Positions 9,058 to 18,093 are shown, counted from the first letter of the stretch. The stretch: 64,000 nt of DNA from CAZDET01 sp964504335 (GCA_964504335.1 CAZDET010000021.1:8990-72989); one strand, 5' to 3'. Notes: generated from the sequence alone by a model not told the origin. Made by a program: numbers and translations.

Positions 9058-9519
9058 TCACAGCTTCACTACCTTCCGATCAAAAGGATTCAGGGCGACG
9101 CCCTTTACTTCTGCTTCTGCTTCGAGGCGGTACTCCGATTCTACATTGCGCGACCATCGTGCCAGACGGGCGATACCGCCAAAGACGAGGTTGCGATTGC
9201 CGAAGGCATCGACATCGGATTGGACCCGTTCGAAAGGAAGGCTGAAAGGGCGCTCAACGATTTCGCCGGGTGGTACCTCAATGATTTCGGTCAGTTCGAT
9301 GGCCCCGAGTTGGTATTCATCAACCAGGCGTTCTTCGCCGCGGCCGCGGCTGTACCGTTCAATCAGGACAATACTTACGGCTAGGACCGTCTGGGGCCGA
9401 ATGCTTTTGAAGCGAATGCGGCCCTCCAATCGATTGGGTTGCTGGACGGGCTGCTCGTCGAGCAAGAGCTCTAACTTGACGCCCTCGATGCCTAACCAGT
9501 TTTTTACTCTTCCCAGCAT
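9058..9519 (-). CDS. Spo0M-like (arrestin-fold) protein
   Basis: A 153-residue soluble protein without signal peptide or membrane segment. The start MLGRVKNWLGIEGVKLELLL, then alternating beta strands with phrases such as NRLEGRIRFKS and LIERYSRGRGEERLVDEY, resemble the N-terminal arrestin-like domain of sporulation-control protein Spo0M, which occurs in many non-sporulating bacteria. The pattern of a long strand followed by VPPGEIVERPFSLPFE fits that fold. The function in Bacteroidota is not known. It is the last gene of a same-strand run that includes the iron-sulfur genes, 69 bp downstream of its neighbour, with a near-match to the -7 box (TACCTTTC) in the spacer. Confidence 0.5.
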   Translation of the reverse strand: MLGRVKNWLGIEGVKLELLLDEQPVQQPNRLEGRIRFKSIRPQTVLAVSIVLIERYSRGRGEERLVDEYQLGAIELTEIIEVPPGEIVERPFSLPFERVQSDVDAFGNRNLVFGGIARLARWSRNVESEYRLEAEAEVKGVALNPFDRKVVKL

Positions 9520-9588
9520 GGCATTTTTCGCGAAAGGTACGCATCCTTTTGTGGGCTGTCACTGTAGCCCGACCAATTACCCCATTTT

Positions 9589-10086
9589 TTAGACCATCTG
9601 CCGGTGCCAGCTCTCCCAGAGCGGCTTGACGAACTGTTGGTCCAACTCGGCCTTGGTTTTTACAAGGGGATCGAAGACCAGCGTTTCGGGGCCAATCTGC
9701 CCTTCGGCGTAGGCAGTGGCGAAGGCGTCACGGGGAAGGGTTTCGACCTGGCCATCTGCCGTTTGATAGCTGAAGCGCATGCGGTCGAACAGATCGACCC
9801 CAAACTCGGCCTGCAACTGCTTGAGAAAATGCACGGAGGCATCGATGGAGCAACCGCTGGCCCCGGCCTGTCGTTCGTCTACAGCCAGTACAACAAAGCG
9901 GTTGTGCAACAAACCGGACGCCGCTCGCAGGGCCCGGTTGTGGCTAACCCACCGGCTTGCAAATGTACGCAACAGTTGTTCTATTTGAACCGATTCGGCT
10001 TCTGTGAAGGGCCGATCCGATTGGTAAATCCACACCCGGCTTTCGGGGGCCATATCCGGGAGTGCCTCTAATTGTTGATATTCCAT
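9589..10086 (-). CDS. conserved hypothetical protein of the iron-sulfur operon
   Basis: I do not recognise a named domain. The 165-residue protein is soluble, with no signal peptide. Distinct phrases are ESRVWIYQSDRPFT near the N-terminus, LRTFASRWVSHNRALRA, and a segment VVLAVDERQAGASGCSID holding a cysteine in a Gly-Cys-Ser turn. It begins only 2 bp after the stop of the HdrB-like gene, so the two are almost certainly co-transcribed and probably translationally linked. That suggests a helper role for the iron-sulfur complex, but nothing in the sequence proves it. No Walker motifs are visible, so an ATPase is unlikely. Confidence 0.6.
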   Translation of the reverse strand: MEYQQLEALPDMAPESRVWIYQSDRPFTEAESVQIEQLLRTFASRWVSHNRALRAASGLLHNRFVVLAVDERQAGASGCSIDASVHFLKQLQAEFGVDLFDRMRFSYQTADGQVETLPRDAFATAYAEGQIGPETLVFDPLVKTKAELDQQFVKPLWESWHRQMV

Positions 10087-10088
10087 AG

Positions 10089-10868
10089 TTAGGCGAGCTG
10101 TTGAACGATCATTTCACTGAGGTCATAGACCATCACTTTTTCCTGCTGCTCCTTGGCCTTGAGGCCATCCGACATCATAGTCATGCAAAATGGACAATTT
10201 ACCGCAATGACCTCCGGCTCCGTGGCTAGAGCTTCCTCTACACGTTCGATGTTGATGCGTTTTTCGCCGGGCTCGTCCTCTTTCCACATCTGAGCCCCGC
10301 CGGCTCCGCAGCAAAGACCATTGAGTCGGGAGCGCTTCATTTCTGCCAAATCGCTATCCAGCGATCGCAACACCTCCCGGGGGGCTTCGAAGATGCCATT
10401 GCCCCGGCCGATGTAGCAGGAATCGTGGTAAGTTATCCGCTTTCCTTTAAAGGTACCGCCTTCTTTTAGCTTAATGCGCCCCTCGTCGATCAACTGCTGT
10501 AGATACTGCGTATGGTGGAGGATGTCGTAATTTCCACCCAATTTGGGATATTCATTTTTTATGGTGTTGAAACAGTGCGGGCAGGCCGTCACCATTTTCT
10601 TGACGTTGTAGGTATTGAGCGTTTCTATATTTTGAAGCGCCACCATTTGGTAAAGGAATTCATTCCCCGCTCGTCGGGCAGGATCACCGGTGCAGCTTTC
10701 TTCATTTCCCAAAATGGCAAATTCGATACCGGCAGCCGTCAGAATTTCCGCAAATGCCCGCGTTACGCGCTGATTGCGGTCATCAAAACTTCCGGCGCAA
10801 CCGACCCAAAACAAAATTTCCGGCTCCTTCCCTTCAGCGGCCATTTCGGCCATGGTCTTTACGTTCAT
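10089..10868 (-). CDS. HdrB/GlcF-type (Fe-S)-binding CCG-domain protein
   Basis: A 259-residue cytoplasmic protein with two cysteine-rich CCG-type domains: CAGSFDD and SCTGDPARR with CPHCFNTIK in the first, and GLCCGAGG with CPFCMTMM in the second. Such domains form the unusual cubane cluster of heterodisulfide reductase subunit B or the quinone-linked site of lactate and glycolate oxidases. Here the redox partner is likely the membrane protein encoded just upstream, giving a two-part electron-transfer complex; the substrate is unknown. The start MNVKTMAEMAAEGKEPE at 10868 is preferred over a TTG five codons earlier. It has its own TAnnTTTG box and is followed after 2 bp by a conserved hypothetical gene. 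Confidence 0.85.
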   Translation of the reverse strand: MNVKTMAEMAAEGKEPEILFWVGCAGSFDDRNQRVTRAFAEILTAAGIEFAILGNEESCTGDPARRAGNEFLYQMVALQNIETLNTYNVKKMVTACPHCFNTIKNEYPKLGGNYDILHHTQYLQQLIDEGRIKLKEGGTFKGKRITYHDSCYIGRGNGIFEAPREVLRSLDSDLAEMKRSRLNGLCCGAGGAQMWKEDEPGEKRINIERVEEALATEPEVIAVNCPFCMTMMSDGLKAKEQQEKVMVYDLSEMIVQQLA

Positions 10869-10893
10869 CCCGATCGGATTCAATTTCAGTTAG

Positions 10894-10901
10894 CAAAGTT
10901 A
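10894..10901 (-). promoter_or_regulatory. -7 promoter box for the HdrB-like gene
   Basis: On the minus strand TAACTTTG matches TAnnTTTG, about 26 bases upstream of the ATG at 10868. It would let the lower part of the operon be transcribed separately from the membrane subunit gene. Confidence 0.45.
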
Positions 10902-10935
10902 TTATCACATTATCAGTTATCGGCTCATCAGCACA

Positions 10936-12303
10936 TTAATCTTCCCGCCACGCTTCCCGATCAATGGTCATGCTCCAGGCGGCACCACTATTTTCGATAC
11001 TGTTGAACATCGGTAACCAATCGCTCGGGCCCGCCGACTCGGTCAGAATTTCGTAGCGGCGCAATTTGAGGATGGGCTCCAGGGGGTTAATGAGTACAGG
11101 ACAGGCCTCCACACAAGCCTGGCACGTGGTGCAGGCGTGAATTTCCTCCTTGCTGATGTAATCAAACAGCGACCGACCGTCGTCGAAGTTGTCTTTAGAC
11201 AAGGGCCGATCCGAATCGGCAGCATGTTCCTGATTGCCACTGCGTATTTTCTGCCCAACTTCTTCCGCTCTATCGCGGACACTCATTACGATTTTCCGTG
11301 GGGATAATTTCTTTCCGGTGAGGTTGGCCGGGCACACGGCCGTGCAGCGGCCACATTCCGTGCAGGAGTAAGCCCCCATAATGTCGATCCAGCTCAGATC
11401 AAATACATCCTTTGCCCCAAACTCCGGGATATCGGCACTTTCATCCATGGCTGCCGCGCCGTTTCCGTTTTCTACTGGTAAGCCCATCATGCTTTTTACC
11501 TCGTTCATCACCTCCGGCATGTTTTCCATCTCTCCACGGGGGCGCAAGCGAGAGAAAAAGGTGTTGGGAAACGCCAAGAGTATGTGTAAGTGCTTCGACC
11601 AGGGCAGGTAATTTAAAAAGGCAAACACCATGATAAGGTGAAGCCACCAGCCAAAGCGCTCAACCCCCATGAGTGATTCGGTGGACAGCCCGCCGAAAAG
11701 CAATGGCCCCAACCAGGAGCTGACGGCCAGCTGGCCCGTATCCGGAAAGTGCTCTGCATCGATTTTCTGGAGCAACACATCCGATCCATTCATACTGAAA
11801 ATTCCGATCAGCAGAATAATTTCACCGATCAGAATGAGATTGGCATCCAGCTTGGGCCATCCCTTCAATTCCGGTTTTTCCAGACGGGGAATGCGCAGGC
11901 CATTACGGCGGATTAGAAAGAGCACTGTCGCAAAAAAGGCGAGTAGCGATAAAACTTCAATGAAGCTGATGACGAAGGTGTAAAAACCTCCCAACGGTTG
12001 GGCAAACACCCGGTGCCGACCGGAAACTCCATCGATGAATATTTCGATTAATTCGATCTGAGTGATAACAAAAGCCGCATATAGCGTAAAATGCAGCACC
12101 GCCGGAATGATCCGCTTGAACATACGCTGCTGGCCGAAGGCCACCAAGAACATATTCTGCCACCGTTGCCCGCCTGATCCGCCCACGGGCTCTGCTTTGC
12201 CCAATAAAATATTCTGGCGCACCCGACTAAATTGGACGTAGGCCAAACCAAGAGCCGCAGCGGCGAGTAAGACGAAGATTATCTGTTGTATCATCTGAGA
12301 CAT
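10936..12303 (-). CDS. membrane-bound HdrC-like iron-sulfur protein
   Basis: A 455-residue fusion of a membrane cytochrome-b/NarI-like part and a ferredoxin part. The first ~250 residues contain several hydrophobic segments (for example FVLLAAAALGLAYVQF, LILIGEIILLIGIF). Two 4Fe-4S motifs, CTECGRCTAVCP near residue 313 and CTTCQACVEACP near 391, lie in the cytoplasmic C-terminus. This layout matches HdrE/HdrC-type subunits that pass electrons between the quinone pool and a CCG-domain partner, here the next gene. The start at 12303 (MSQMIQQ) is preferred because the frame upstream of it would include the promoter box at 12322. Confidence 0.85.
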   Translation of the reverse strand: MSQMIQQIIFVLLAAAALGLAYVQFSRVRQNILLGKAEPVGGSGGQRWQNMFLVAFGQQRMFKRIIPAVLHFTLYAAFVITQIELIEIFIDGVSGRHRVFAQPLGGFYTFVISFIEVLSLLAFFATVLFLIRRNGLRIPRLEKPELKGWPKLDANLILIGEIILLIGIFSMNGSDVLLQKIDAEHFPDTGQLAVSSWLGPLLFGGLSTESLMGVERFGWWLHLIMVFAFLNYLPWSKHLHILLAFPNTFFSRLRPRGEMENMPEVMNEVKSMMGLPVENGNGAAAMDESADIPEFGAKDVFDLSWIDIMGAYSCTECGRCTAVCPANLTGKKLSPRKIVMSVRDRAEEVGQKIRSGNQEHAADSDRPLSKDNFDDGRSLFDYISKEEIHACTTCQACVEACPVLINPLEPILKLRRYEILTESAGPSDWLPMFNSIENSGAAWSMTIDREAWRED

Positions 12304-12321
12304 TTCTACTCTGTAGATACA

Positions 12322-12329
12322 CAAAAATA
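12322..12329 (-). promoter_or_regulatory. -7 promoter box for the iron-sulfur operon
   Basis: On the minus strand TATTTTTG matches TAnnTTTG and lies 18 bases before the ATG at 12303, consistent with a short leader. Confidence 0.5.
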
Positions 12330-12461
12330 GGAGCTGTAGTCGAGCTGAGCGAATATTCGCTAAATAGATTAAAATCAATCTAAATTATTGCCCGCAAATA
12401 CTATTCGCAATTTATACATCTATTTCGATGATCTCGGAATATTGTGTAATCTTGGCGATTG

Positions 12462-13655
12462 ATGTCTATGAAAGCGTTGATTCTCAAACCACGCCGCGAG
12501 CAGTCCATCCGGCGCCGGCATCCCTGGGTATTCTCCGGAGCGATTGCCGAGACCGATCCCGACTTGCAGGACGGCGACCGAGTGGTCGTTTTGGACCATC
12601 GCCGCCAAAGATTGGCGATCGGGCATTTTCAAGAAGGGAGTATTCGAGCGCGCCTATTTGCCTTTGGCCCCGACGATTTACCAGAAGACTTCTGGCTCCG
12701 TCGGCTCCGTCGGGCGCATCAGTTGCGGCAGCTCCTTGGCTTTGTGGATAATCCCCGCACCAATTGCTATCGCCTCGTACACGGCGAGGGGGACGAACTG
12801 CCCGGCCTGATCATCGATATTTACGGTACCGTAGCCGTTCTTCAGTGCCACTCCATCGGTATGCATCGCGAACGCGAGCACCTGGCACGAGCCCTGGTGT
12901 CCCTCTACGGCCCTGATTTATCCGTATACGACAAGAGTCGAGAGGCGCTCCCGGAACGCTATGGCAGCGAGCAAACGGACGACTACCTAATCCAGGCCCC
13001 CGGCAGGGCGGGTACAGAGGGCCGCATCCTTGAAAACGGCAACGCTTTCTTCGTCGATTGGGCCGCCGGCCAGAAAACCGGCTTTTTTCTGGACCAGCGC
13101 GAAAACCGGGCTCTCTTAGCGCAGTATGCGGCCGGAAAGTCCGTGCTGAATACCTTTTGCTATACCGGCGGTTTTAGCGTTTATGGCCTACAGGGCGGCG
13201 CGAAACGAGTAGACAGTGTGGATGTCTCCGCCCGCGCGATGGCGATGACCGCCCGCAACGTTGCAGAGGCTGGTGGCGACCCGTCGGTCCACCGATCCAT
13301 TACTGCCGACGTCATGAATTACCTCAAGCAGGAAGGTGATCGCTACGATCTGGTGGTAGTAGATCCGCCCGCCTTCGCAAAATCCCAAGACAAACGCCAC
13401 CGGGCCGTGCAGGCTTACAAACGACTCAACGCCCTGGCAATCGACCGGGTGGCTCCAGGCGGGTTGTTGTTTACCTTTTCCTGCTCGCAGGTAGTCGATC
13501 GTTCCCTGTTTTATAATACTATCGTAGCCGCCGGGCTGGAGCGCAGCCGCTCCGTGCGGGTATTACACCACCTGAGCCAAGGGCCGGATCATCCGGTCTC
13601 GCTTTTTCATCCAGAGGGGTCGTACTTGAAGGGACTCGTGCTTGGTATCGATTAG
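12462..13655 (+). CDS. class I SAM-dependent rRNA cytosine methyltransferase (RlmI-like)
   Basis: An N-terminal PUA-like RNA-binding domain (KPRREQSIRRRHPWVFSGAI) is followed by a Rossmann methyltransferase domain: SAM site NTFCYTGGFSVYGLQGGA, acidic strand DSVDVS, catalytic region VVDPPAFAKSQ, and SCSQVVD. These are the signatures of the RlmI family, which makes 5-methylcytosine in 23S rRNA. The 397-residue length agrees. Two close ATG codons (12462 and 12468) are possible starts; a sequence TAATCTTG at 12447 is a one-mismatch -7 box, which would leave almost no leader. Converges on the aminotransferase gene. The exact target base cannot be read from the sequence. Confidence 0.88.
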   Translation: MSMKALILKPRREQSIRRRHPWVFSGAIAETDPDLQDGDRVVVLDHRRQRLAIGHFQEGSIRARLFAFGPDDLPEDFWLRRLRRAHQLRQLLGFVDNPRTNCYRLVHGEGDELPGLIIDIYGTVAVLQCHSIGMHREREHLARALVSLYGPDLSVYDKSREALPERYGSEQTDDYLIQAPGRAGTEGRILENGNAFFVDWAAGQKTGFFLDQRENRALLAQYAAGKSVLNTFCYTGGFSVYGLQGGAKRVDSVDVSARAMAMTARNVAEAGGDPSVHRSITADVMNYLKQEGDRYDLVVVDPPAFAKSQDKRHRAVQAYKRLNALAIDRVAPGGLLFTFSCSQVVDRSLFYNTIVAAGLERSRSVRVLHHLSQGPDHPVSLFHPEGSYLKGLVLGID

Positions 13656-13668
13656 TGGCTGCTCCGAA

Positions 13669-14919
13669 TTATTTAGTGGTAGCAGACGACACGGTGCTGC
13701 CGCTTTCCGCCTGACCCACGTGCTTCAAACGTCCGGGATATTGCTGTAGGGCCACCTCCAGGCAATCCATAGCTATTTCCAGATCGCTCTTGTTGAGCAC
13801 GTAGGCTACTCTCGCTTCATCCAATCCTTTACCGGGAGAGGCGTAGAATCCGGAGCCGGGTGCCAGCATCACGGTAGCTCCGTTGTGTGTGAAATCATTG
13901 AGCAACCAGGAGCAGAAGTGTTCGGTGGATTCCACGGGAAATCGAGCGAAGCAGTAGAAGGCACCGCCTGGTAAATAGCTGAAAACCCCGGGCACTTGCT
14001 GAAGGCGCTCGTACACCAAGTTGCGCCGACTTTCGTACTCGGATTTTGCGGCTTCCAGATAAGCCGAATCATCCTGAAGCATGTACTCCGAAAGCAGTTG
14101 GCCTAGGCGCGGTGGACTCAGCCGCAGACGCGCGTAGCGCTCCATGGTGGCAATCACCTCCTCATTGCGGCATACCACGGCCCCTACCCGGGCTCCGCAA
14201 GCGCTGTAGCGTTTGGATACCGAATCGACGACCAACACATGCTCTTCCATATGCTCGAGGTGCAGGGCGGAAAAGAAGGTATCATCGCCGTAAGCAAATT
14301 CGCGATACACCTCATCAACGCAGAAAAACAAATTGTGCCGACGAGCAATATCGCCCAAAGCTCGTATCTCCGATTCCGAATAAATACAACCCGTAGGATT
14401 GTTCGGATTCGTAATGAAAATGGCCCGGGTCCGATCGGTAAGTGCTGCTTCGAAGGCCGCTGCTTCGGGCAGGGCAAATCCGTTTTCGATCGAACAGGGA
14501 ATGGTGTGCACCTCCACTCCCGCCATTTGAGCGAAGCCATTGTAGTTGGCGTAAAAGGGCTCGGGAATGAGCACGGCATCGCCGTAGTCAAAACAGGTCA
14601 GAAAAAAGAATAAGATAGCCTCCGAACCACCTGTAGTAATCAAGATTTCGCTGGGGTCGAGCTCCAGGTTGAAGCGCCGGTAGTAGTCGGTCAGCGCACG
14701 GCGATAACTCGACAATCCGGCAGCCGGGGTGTAGGCCAGCACCTCGATGGGTTCGGATTGTAACTGCGCGATTGCTCGCTCGGGAGTTAGCACATCGGGC
14801 TGTCCGATATTGAGGTGATAGACATGGGTACCGCGCGCTTTTGCCGCATCAGCAAACGGACTCAATTTGCGGAAGGGCGAGAGAGGGACAACCTGGCCCC
14901 GCCCGGAGATAGGTGGCAT
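13669..14919 (-). CDS. PLP-dependent class I aminotransferase
   Basis: A 416-residue fold-type I aminotransferase. It has the N-terminal substrate segment LNIGQPDVLTPERA, a PLP-phosphate region TTGGSEAILFFF, NPNNPTGCIYS, the aspartate and tyrosine of CVDEVYREF, the lysine that binds PLP in SVSKRYSACGARVG, and the late arginine in FCYARFPVE-like context (FYCFARFP). This places it among aspartate/aromatic aminotransferases of the AAT-I superfamily; substrate choice cannot be fixed. The ATG at 14919 gives MPPISGRGQVVPLSPFRKL, a normal opening; a frame extension of 17 codons upstream is not family-like. Neighbour on the same strand upstream is the exported kinase-adjacent protein at 14983. Confidence 0.9.
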   Translation of the reverse strand: MPPISGRGQVVPLSPFRKLSPFADAAKARGTHVYHLNIGQPDVLTPERAIAQLQSEPIEVLAYTPAAGLSSYRRALTDYYRRFNLELDPSEILITTGGSEAILFFFLTCFDYGDAVLIPEPFYANYNGFAQMAGVEVHTIPCSIENGFALPEAAAFEAALTDRTRAIFITNPNNPTGCIYSESEIRALGDIARRHNLFFCVDEVYREFAYGDDTFFSALHLEHMEEHVLVVDSVSKRYSACGARVGAVVCRNEEVIATMERYARLRLSPPRLGQLLSEYMLQDDSAYLEAAKSEYESRRNLVYERLQQVPGVFSYLPGGAFYCFARFPVESTEHFCSWLLNDFTHNGATVMLAPGSGFYASPGKGLDEARVAYVLNKSDLEIAMDCLEVALQQYPGRLKHVGQAESGSTVSSATTK

Positions 14920-14982
14920 AATTAGTTGCTTTTGAACAGGATCTACCACAATATAACAGTTCGCAAGCAAAGGCCACTGGAT

Positions 14983-15741
14983 TTAACGCCATTGCCCCAA
15001 ATCGGTAAAGGCGCGGTCCGGCACTTCCTCCAGCACTTCGATGTCGGAAAGCCGGTACTTTCCCCGATCTCCGGATAGCAGAATGCTCCCGTAGCGGTCG
15101 TAGCCCCGGTAAGGGGTAGCCATTGCTGGCTGTTCATCGGCCGCATCCCGGAAAAACTCCCAATAATTTACCCGGTAATTATCCGCATTGAGGTACAGCC
15201 GGTATCGATTTTGAGGGGTTAGCCCCACGGCTTCAAACGTCATATCAATCACCTCACTCGGCACGCCTTCCGGACTTTCGGACGAGCCGATATATTGTAG
15301 CGCCACCCCGCTATCCTTCAGCTTAAAGGGCTGCACCAGCCAGTAGCTATCGTTTATCCAGATGGCGTGGGCCCGTTCGAGGTATTTTTTCAGAGAATCC
15401 GGTTGGGTGTATTCCTTCCCATCTTGCTGCACCCGCCCCTCCATTGTGTTGAGATCGAGCAGGTAGATGGCATCCTGACCGGGAATTTCGATGCGAACGC
15501 GTTTTTCCTGCTTGTCCCACAGCAGCGTTCGGCGACCGAAAAAATTCCAATGCAGGTAGCGCGTATTGTCCCAGGCAGCCCGCCCGCCCATGGCTACCAT
15601 AACCGAATCAGCCAGCGCCACGGCGCGGGCGTCGGATGCCGATGCGCGGAAGCCCTCCGCCGGCGGGTTGGAGTCGGATGATTGTGCCCACGTGCTATTG
15701 ATCAATAGCCATCCAAATAGAACTAACAGAAATTGCCGCAT
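14983..15741 (-). CDS. secreted protein of unknown function
   Basis: A 252-residue protein with a clear Sec signal peptide (MRQFLLVLFGWLLINSTWA-Q). The mature part is beta-rich with many Trp and Tyr, and phrases like RYLHWNFFGRRTLLWDKQEKRVRIEIPG and YRLYLNADNYRVNYWEFFRDA. The alternating strands resemble the LolA/LppX-type fold of exported lipid-handling proteins seen in many Bacteroidota hypothetical proteins, but I see no decisive motif. The likely location is the periplasm. It starts at the ATG at 15741; 21 codons of open frame upstream would hide the signal peptide. It follows galK on the same strand after 84 bp. Confidence 0.65.
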   Translation of the reverse strand: MRQFLLVLFGWLLINSTWAQSSDSNPPAEGFRASASDARAVALADSVMVAMGGRAAWDNTRYLHWNFFGRRTLLWDKQEKRVRIEIPGQDAIYLLDLNTMEGRVQQDGKEYTQPDSLKKYLERAHAIWINDSYWLVQPFKLKDSGVALQYIGSSESPEGVPSEVIDMTFEAVGLTPQNRYRLYLNADNYRVNYWEFFRDAADEQPAMATPYRGYDRYGSILLSGDRGKYRLSDIEVLEEVPDRAFTDLGQWR

Positions 15742-15825
15742 GATAACGTTTGGTTGATTGGTAGTATTGGTTTGCTCTTTCTCCCATAAATGCAACCACC
15801 TCAATTAAGTTGACAAACGGGATGA

Positions 15826-16935
15826 CTAAGGTATTACTCCTGCACCATCTTCAATGGACACGAGATAGGGTTCCAGATCGATCGAGAACTGATCGCGGTA
15901 GGCCTTCGAGGTAATTTCTACAAAGGCATCTACTTCCTCCCGACGCACCAGATTGATCGTACATCCACCAAAACCGCCGCCCATCATACGGCTTCCCAGC
16001 ACTGCGGCAGATTGCTTGGCACGTTCTACCAGAAAATCCAATTCCGGGCAGCTCACCTCGTAGAGAAATTGCAAGCTAGTATGGGAGGCATATAGTTGCT
16101 GGCCGAGTAGTTGTAAATTCGAATTTTGCAGGGCTTTTTTTGCTACCAACACCCGCATATTCTCGCTGATTACGTGTAGGCAGCGGTTGTAAATATTCGG
16201 TGGCAGCCAATCCTTTGTCGATTCTAGTTGCTCCAACGATATATCCCGAAGGCTTTCGACGGGAAACACACGTTGGAGGAGCGCCACCCCCTCTTCGCAG
16301 GCAGATCGCCGGTCGTTGTAGGCCGAATCGGCTAATGCATGCGACACCTTGCTATTCAGTAATACTATTTGGAAATCGCCGAGCGCCAGCGGCAGGTATT
16401 CGTATTCCAGTGATCGGCAATCCAACAGGAGGACGTGGTCTTTGCGTCCCATCACGCTGGCAAACATATCCATGATGCCACACTTAATGCCTACAAAACG
16501 GTGCTCTGCCAATTGGGCGGCTCGAATGAGTTGCATGTTTGATAAGCCCAATCGAAAGAGTTCGTTAATAGCTACTCCAAAACTGCACTCCAAAGCCGCC
16601 GAACTGCTCATGCCTCCACCGATGGGGATCGTTCCCTCGAACGATGCTTCAAAGCCCTCCAGGGGGGCTGCGATTTGCTGTAGTTCGCTGACGACTCCAA
16701 GCAGGTGGTTGCGCCATCCTCCGTTCGGAACCGGTTGGACATTGGACAACTCAAATGAATACGATTCGTCCAGATTACGGGCATAAAGGACACACCGGTT
16801 AGGATGTTCCGATTTTCGGATTTCCATCAACATCTCGCGATCAATAGCAGCCGGCATTACGAAGCCGCCGTTGTAGTCTGTATGTTCTCCTATGAGATTG
16901 ATCCGACCGGGAGCACGTGCAAGGAGCGTATCCAT
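15826..16935 (-). CDS. galK: galactokinase
   Basis: Phosphorylates galactose to galactose-1-phosphate in the Leloir pathway. The 369-residue GHMP kinase has the galactokinase signature GRINLIGEHTDYNGG at 10-24, the ATP loop GGGMSSSAALE, the catalytic-region DMFASVMG and the C-terminal GGGFGGCTINL. The ATG at 16935 is preceded by AAAAGGAG, a strong Shine-Dalgarno sequence that is unusual in this window, where most starts lack one. galT and galE are not adjacent, so the pathway genes are dispersed, although rmlB and uxs type sugar-nucleotide genes occur 38 kb away. It lies in a same-strand pair with the secreted protein at 14983. Confidence 0.95.
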   Translation of the reverse strand: MDTLLARAPGRINLIGEHTDYNGGFVMPAAIDREMLMEIRKSEHPNRCVLYARNLDESYSFELSNVQPVPNGGWRNHLLGVVSELQQIAAPLEGFEASFEGTIPIGGGMSSSAALECSFGVAINELFRLGLSNMQLIRAAQLAEHRFVGIKCGIMDMFASVMGRKDHVLLLDCRSLEYEYLPLALGDFQIVLLNSKVSHALADSAYNDRRSACEEGVALLQRVFPVESLRDISLEQLESTKDWLPPNIYNRCLHVISENMRVLVAKKALQNSNLQLLGQQLYASHTSLQFLYEVSCPELDFLVERAKQSAAVLGSRMMGGGFGGCTINLVRREEVDAFVEITSKAYRDQFSIDLEPYLVSIEDGAGVIP

Positions 16936-17027
16936 TTTCTCCTTTTGATTCAGCTAATAAATTCCAAAACGGGAAAATAACAGTTGTTAAGGGAGATCTT
17001 CATAGTGTAGACATATAGCTATCCCAT

Positions 17028-17035
17028 TAGCTTTG
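17028..17035 (+). promoter_or_regulatory. candidate -7 promoter box before the small lipoprotein
   Basis: TAGCTTTG matches TAnnTTTG. It lies 164 bases before the ATG at 17199, so it would give a long leader. The rest of the 263-bp gap between galK and this gene holds a C-run and nothing else that I recognise. Confidence 0.35.
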
Positions 17036-17198
17036 CGTTACCATTTTCCAACAGAGTTACTTCCTCACTCCCCCCCCAGTCAATCCCTTTGCCAGTCGGC
17101 ACTCTCTCTTACGCATTCAATCCTTCCCACTCGTCCGATTACCCGCTTTGGGGCAGCTACTGCCTCGAAGGAACTACTCCATGAACTAATGTAATCGT

Positions 17199-17615
17199 AT
17201 GCAACGTTTCGCCACAGCCTATCTCCTTATTATTCTTTGTATGTGCTCCTGTCAGCAGGATCGCGAGGGTACAACCTTCGATCAACGCGAGTTGTACGTC
17301 GGCACCTATCCGGTGAAGGTGCAGGTCATTTACGAAAAATTCAGTGATACCAACGCCGGAGAACTCCAGGTACGAAAAGGGGCACACGATCGGGAATTGC
17401 AAATCACACTCGTAACGGATTCCACTCAAGAATTTCCTGCCAACCTGACGGAAGATGGAGCATTTCTGGTACCCGATTACCTGGTGGTTGGTCAAAATTC
17501 GCGGATTCAATTTTCGGGGCAGGGGACTTTCCTGCCCAACTCGGTGAACATGACCCTGGATGCCCTCTTCCTCGAATACAATACCCGCCAGCGCATTGCG
17601 GTGACGGGCAGGTGA
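17199..17615 (+). CDS. small lipoprotein of unknown function
   Basis: A 138-residue protein with a lipoprotein signal: hydrophobic ATAYLLIILCM followed by the lipobox ending CSC-QQ, so the mature protein is probably anchored through a cysteine near residue 18. The remainder is predicted all-beta (YVGTYPVKVQVIYEKF, RELQITLVTDST, RIQFSGQGTFLP) with a C-terminal ending LEYNTRQRIAVTGR. No domain is recognised. It stands alone, converging on the DUF697 gene with 16 bp between stops. Its small size and beta pattern are typical of Bacteroidota envelope lipoproteins of unassigned role. Confidence 0.65.
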   Translation: MQRFATAYLLIILCMCSCQQDREGTTFDQRELYVGTYPVKVQVIYEKFSDTNAGELQVRKGAHDRELQITLVTDSTQEFPANLTEDGAFLVPDYLVVGQNSRIQFSGQGTFLPNSVNMTLDALFLEYNTRQRIAVTGR

Positions 17616-17631
17616 TAGACGGTCTAAATAT

Positions 17632-18093
17632 CTAATTCTTAAGCAACCGCTTCAATTCTTCCCGGCCTTTCTCAAACTGCTCTTGGTAGAATTGCTGGAT
17701 AGATTGCGGATTGAGATTTTCCAGCGTACCGCCTGTTTTGAAGTGCTCCTCGAAAACGCGACCGGTGGCGTAAGTTGTCAGAAAAGCAAAGGAACTCATC
17801 GTAGCCCCACCGCTGATCCAGCCGATGATGGGTACATTTTTTATCGCCGATCGAATGGCGTAGCCGGGGAGGCGTCCGAGTATCGTATTAAAGATCGCCA
17901 CTACAATAGACTTACCCCGTTCCCGCTCAAAATCTACATTATAGTGGTTAGCAAGTTGCTTTACCATATCTACGTTGACGGCCATGATCGCCAGGGTATC
18001 CAGCACCGGAACCGGCACGAAGCCGGGGAGGGTGGCAAACCAGGCGTGGTTGATGATAATTTGATCGACGTCGTTGCGCACTTGGGTTTCCAT
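17632..18093 (-). CDS. DUF697-family membrane-associated protein
   Basis: A 153-residue protein. Residues 1-45 carry HAWFATLPGFVPVPVLDTLAI and VDMVKQLANHYNV, and further on RSAIKNVPIIGWISGG, the pattern of DUF697, a domain found alone or next to Era-like GTPases (YcjF type). The two moderately hydrophobic glycine-rich helices suggest membrane contact. The C-terminus TLENLNPQSIQQFYQEQFEKGREELKRLL is helical. The family function is unknown; proteins of this type have been linked to envelope homeostasis. No GTPase gene adjoins it. The start ATG is at 18093. Confidence 0.75.
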   Translation of the reverse strand: METQVRNDVDQIIINHAWFATLPGFVPVPVLDTLAIMAVNVDMVKQLANHYNVDFERERGKSIVVAIFNTILGRLPGYAIRSAIKNVPIIGWISGGATMSSFAFLTTYATGRVFEEHFKTGGTLENLNPQSIQQFYQEQFEKGREELKRLLKN

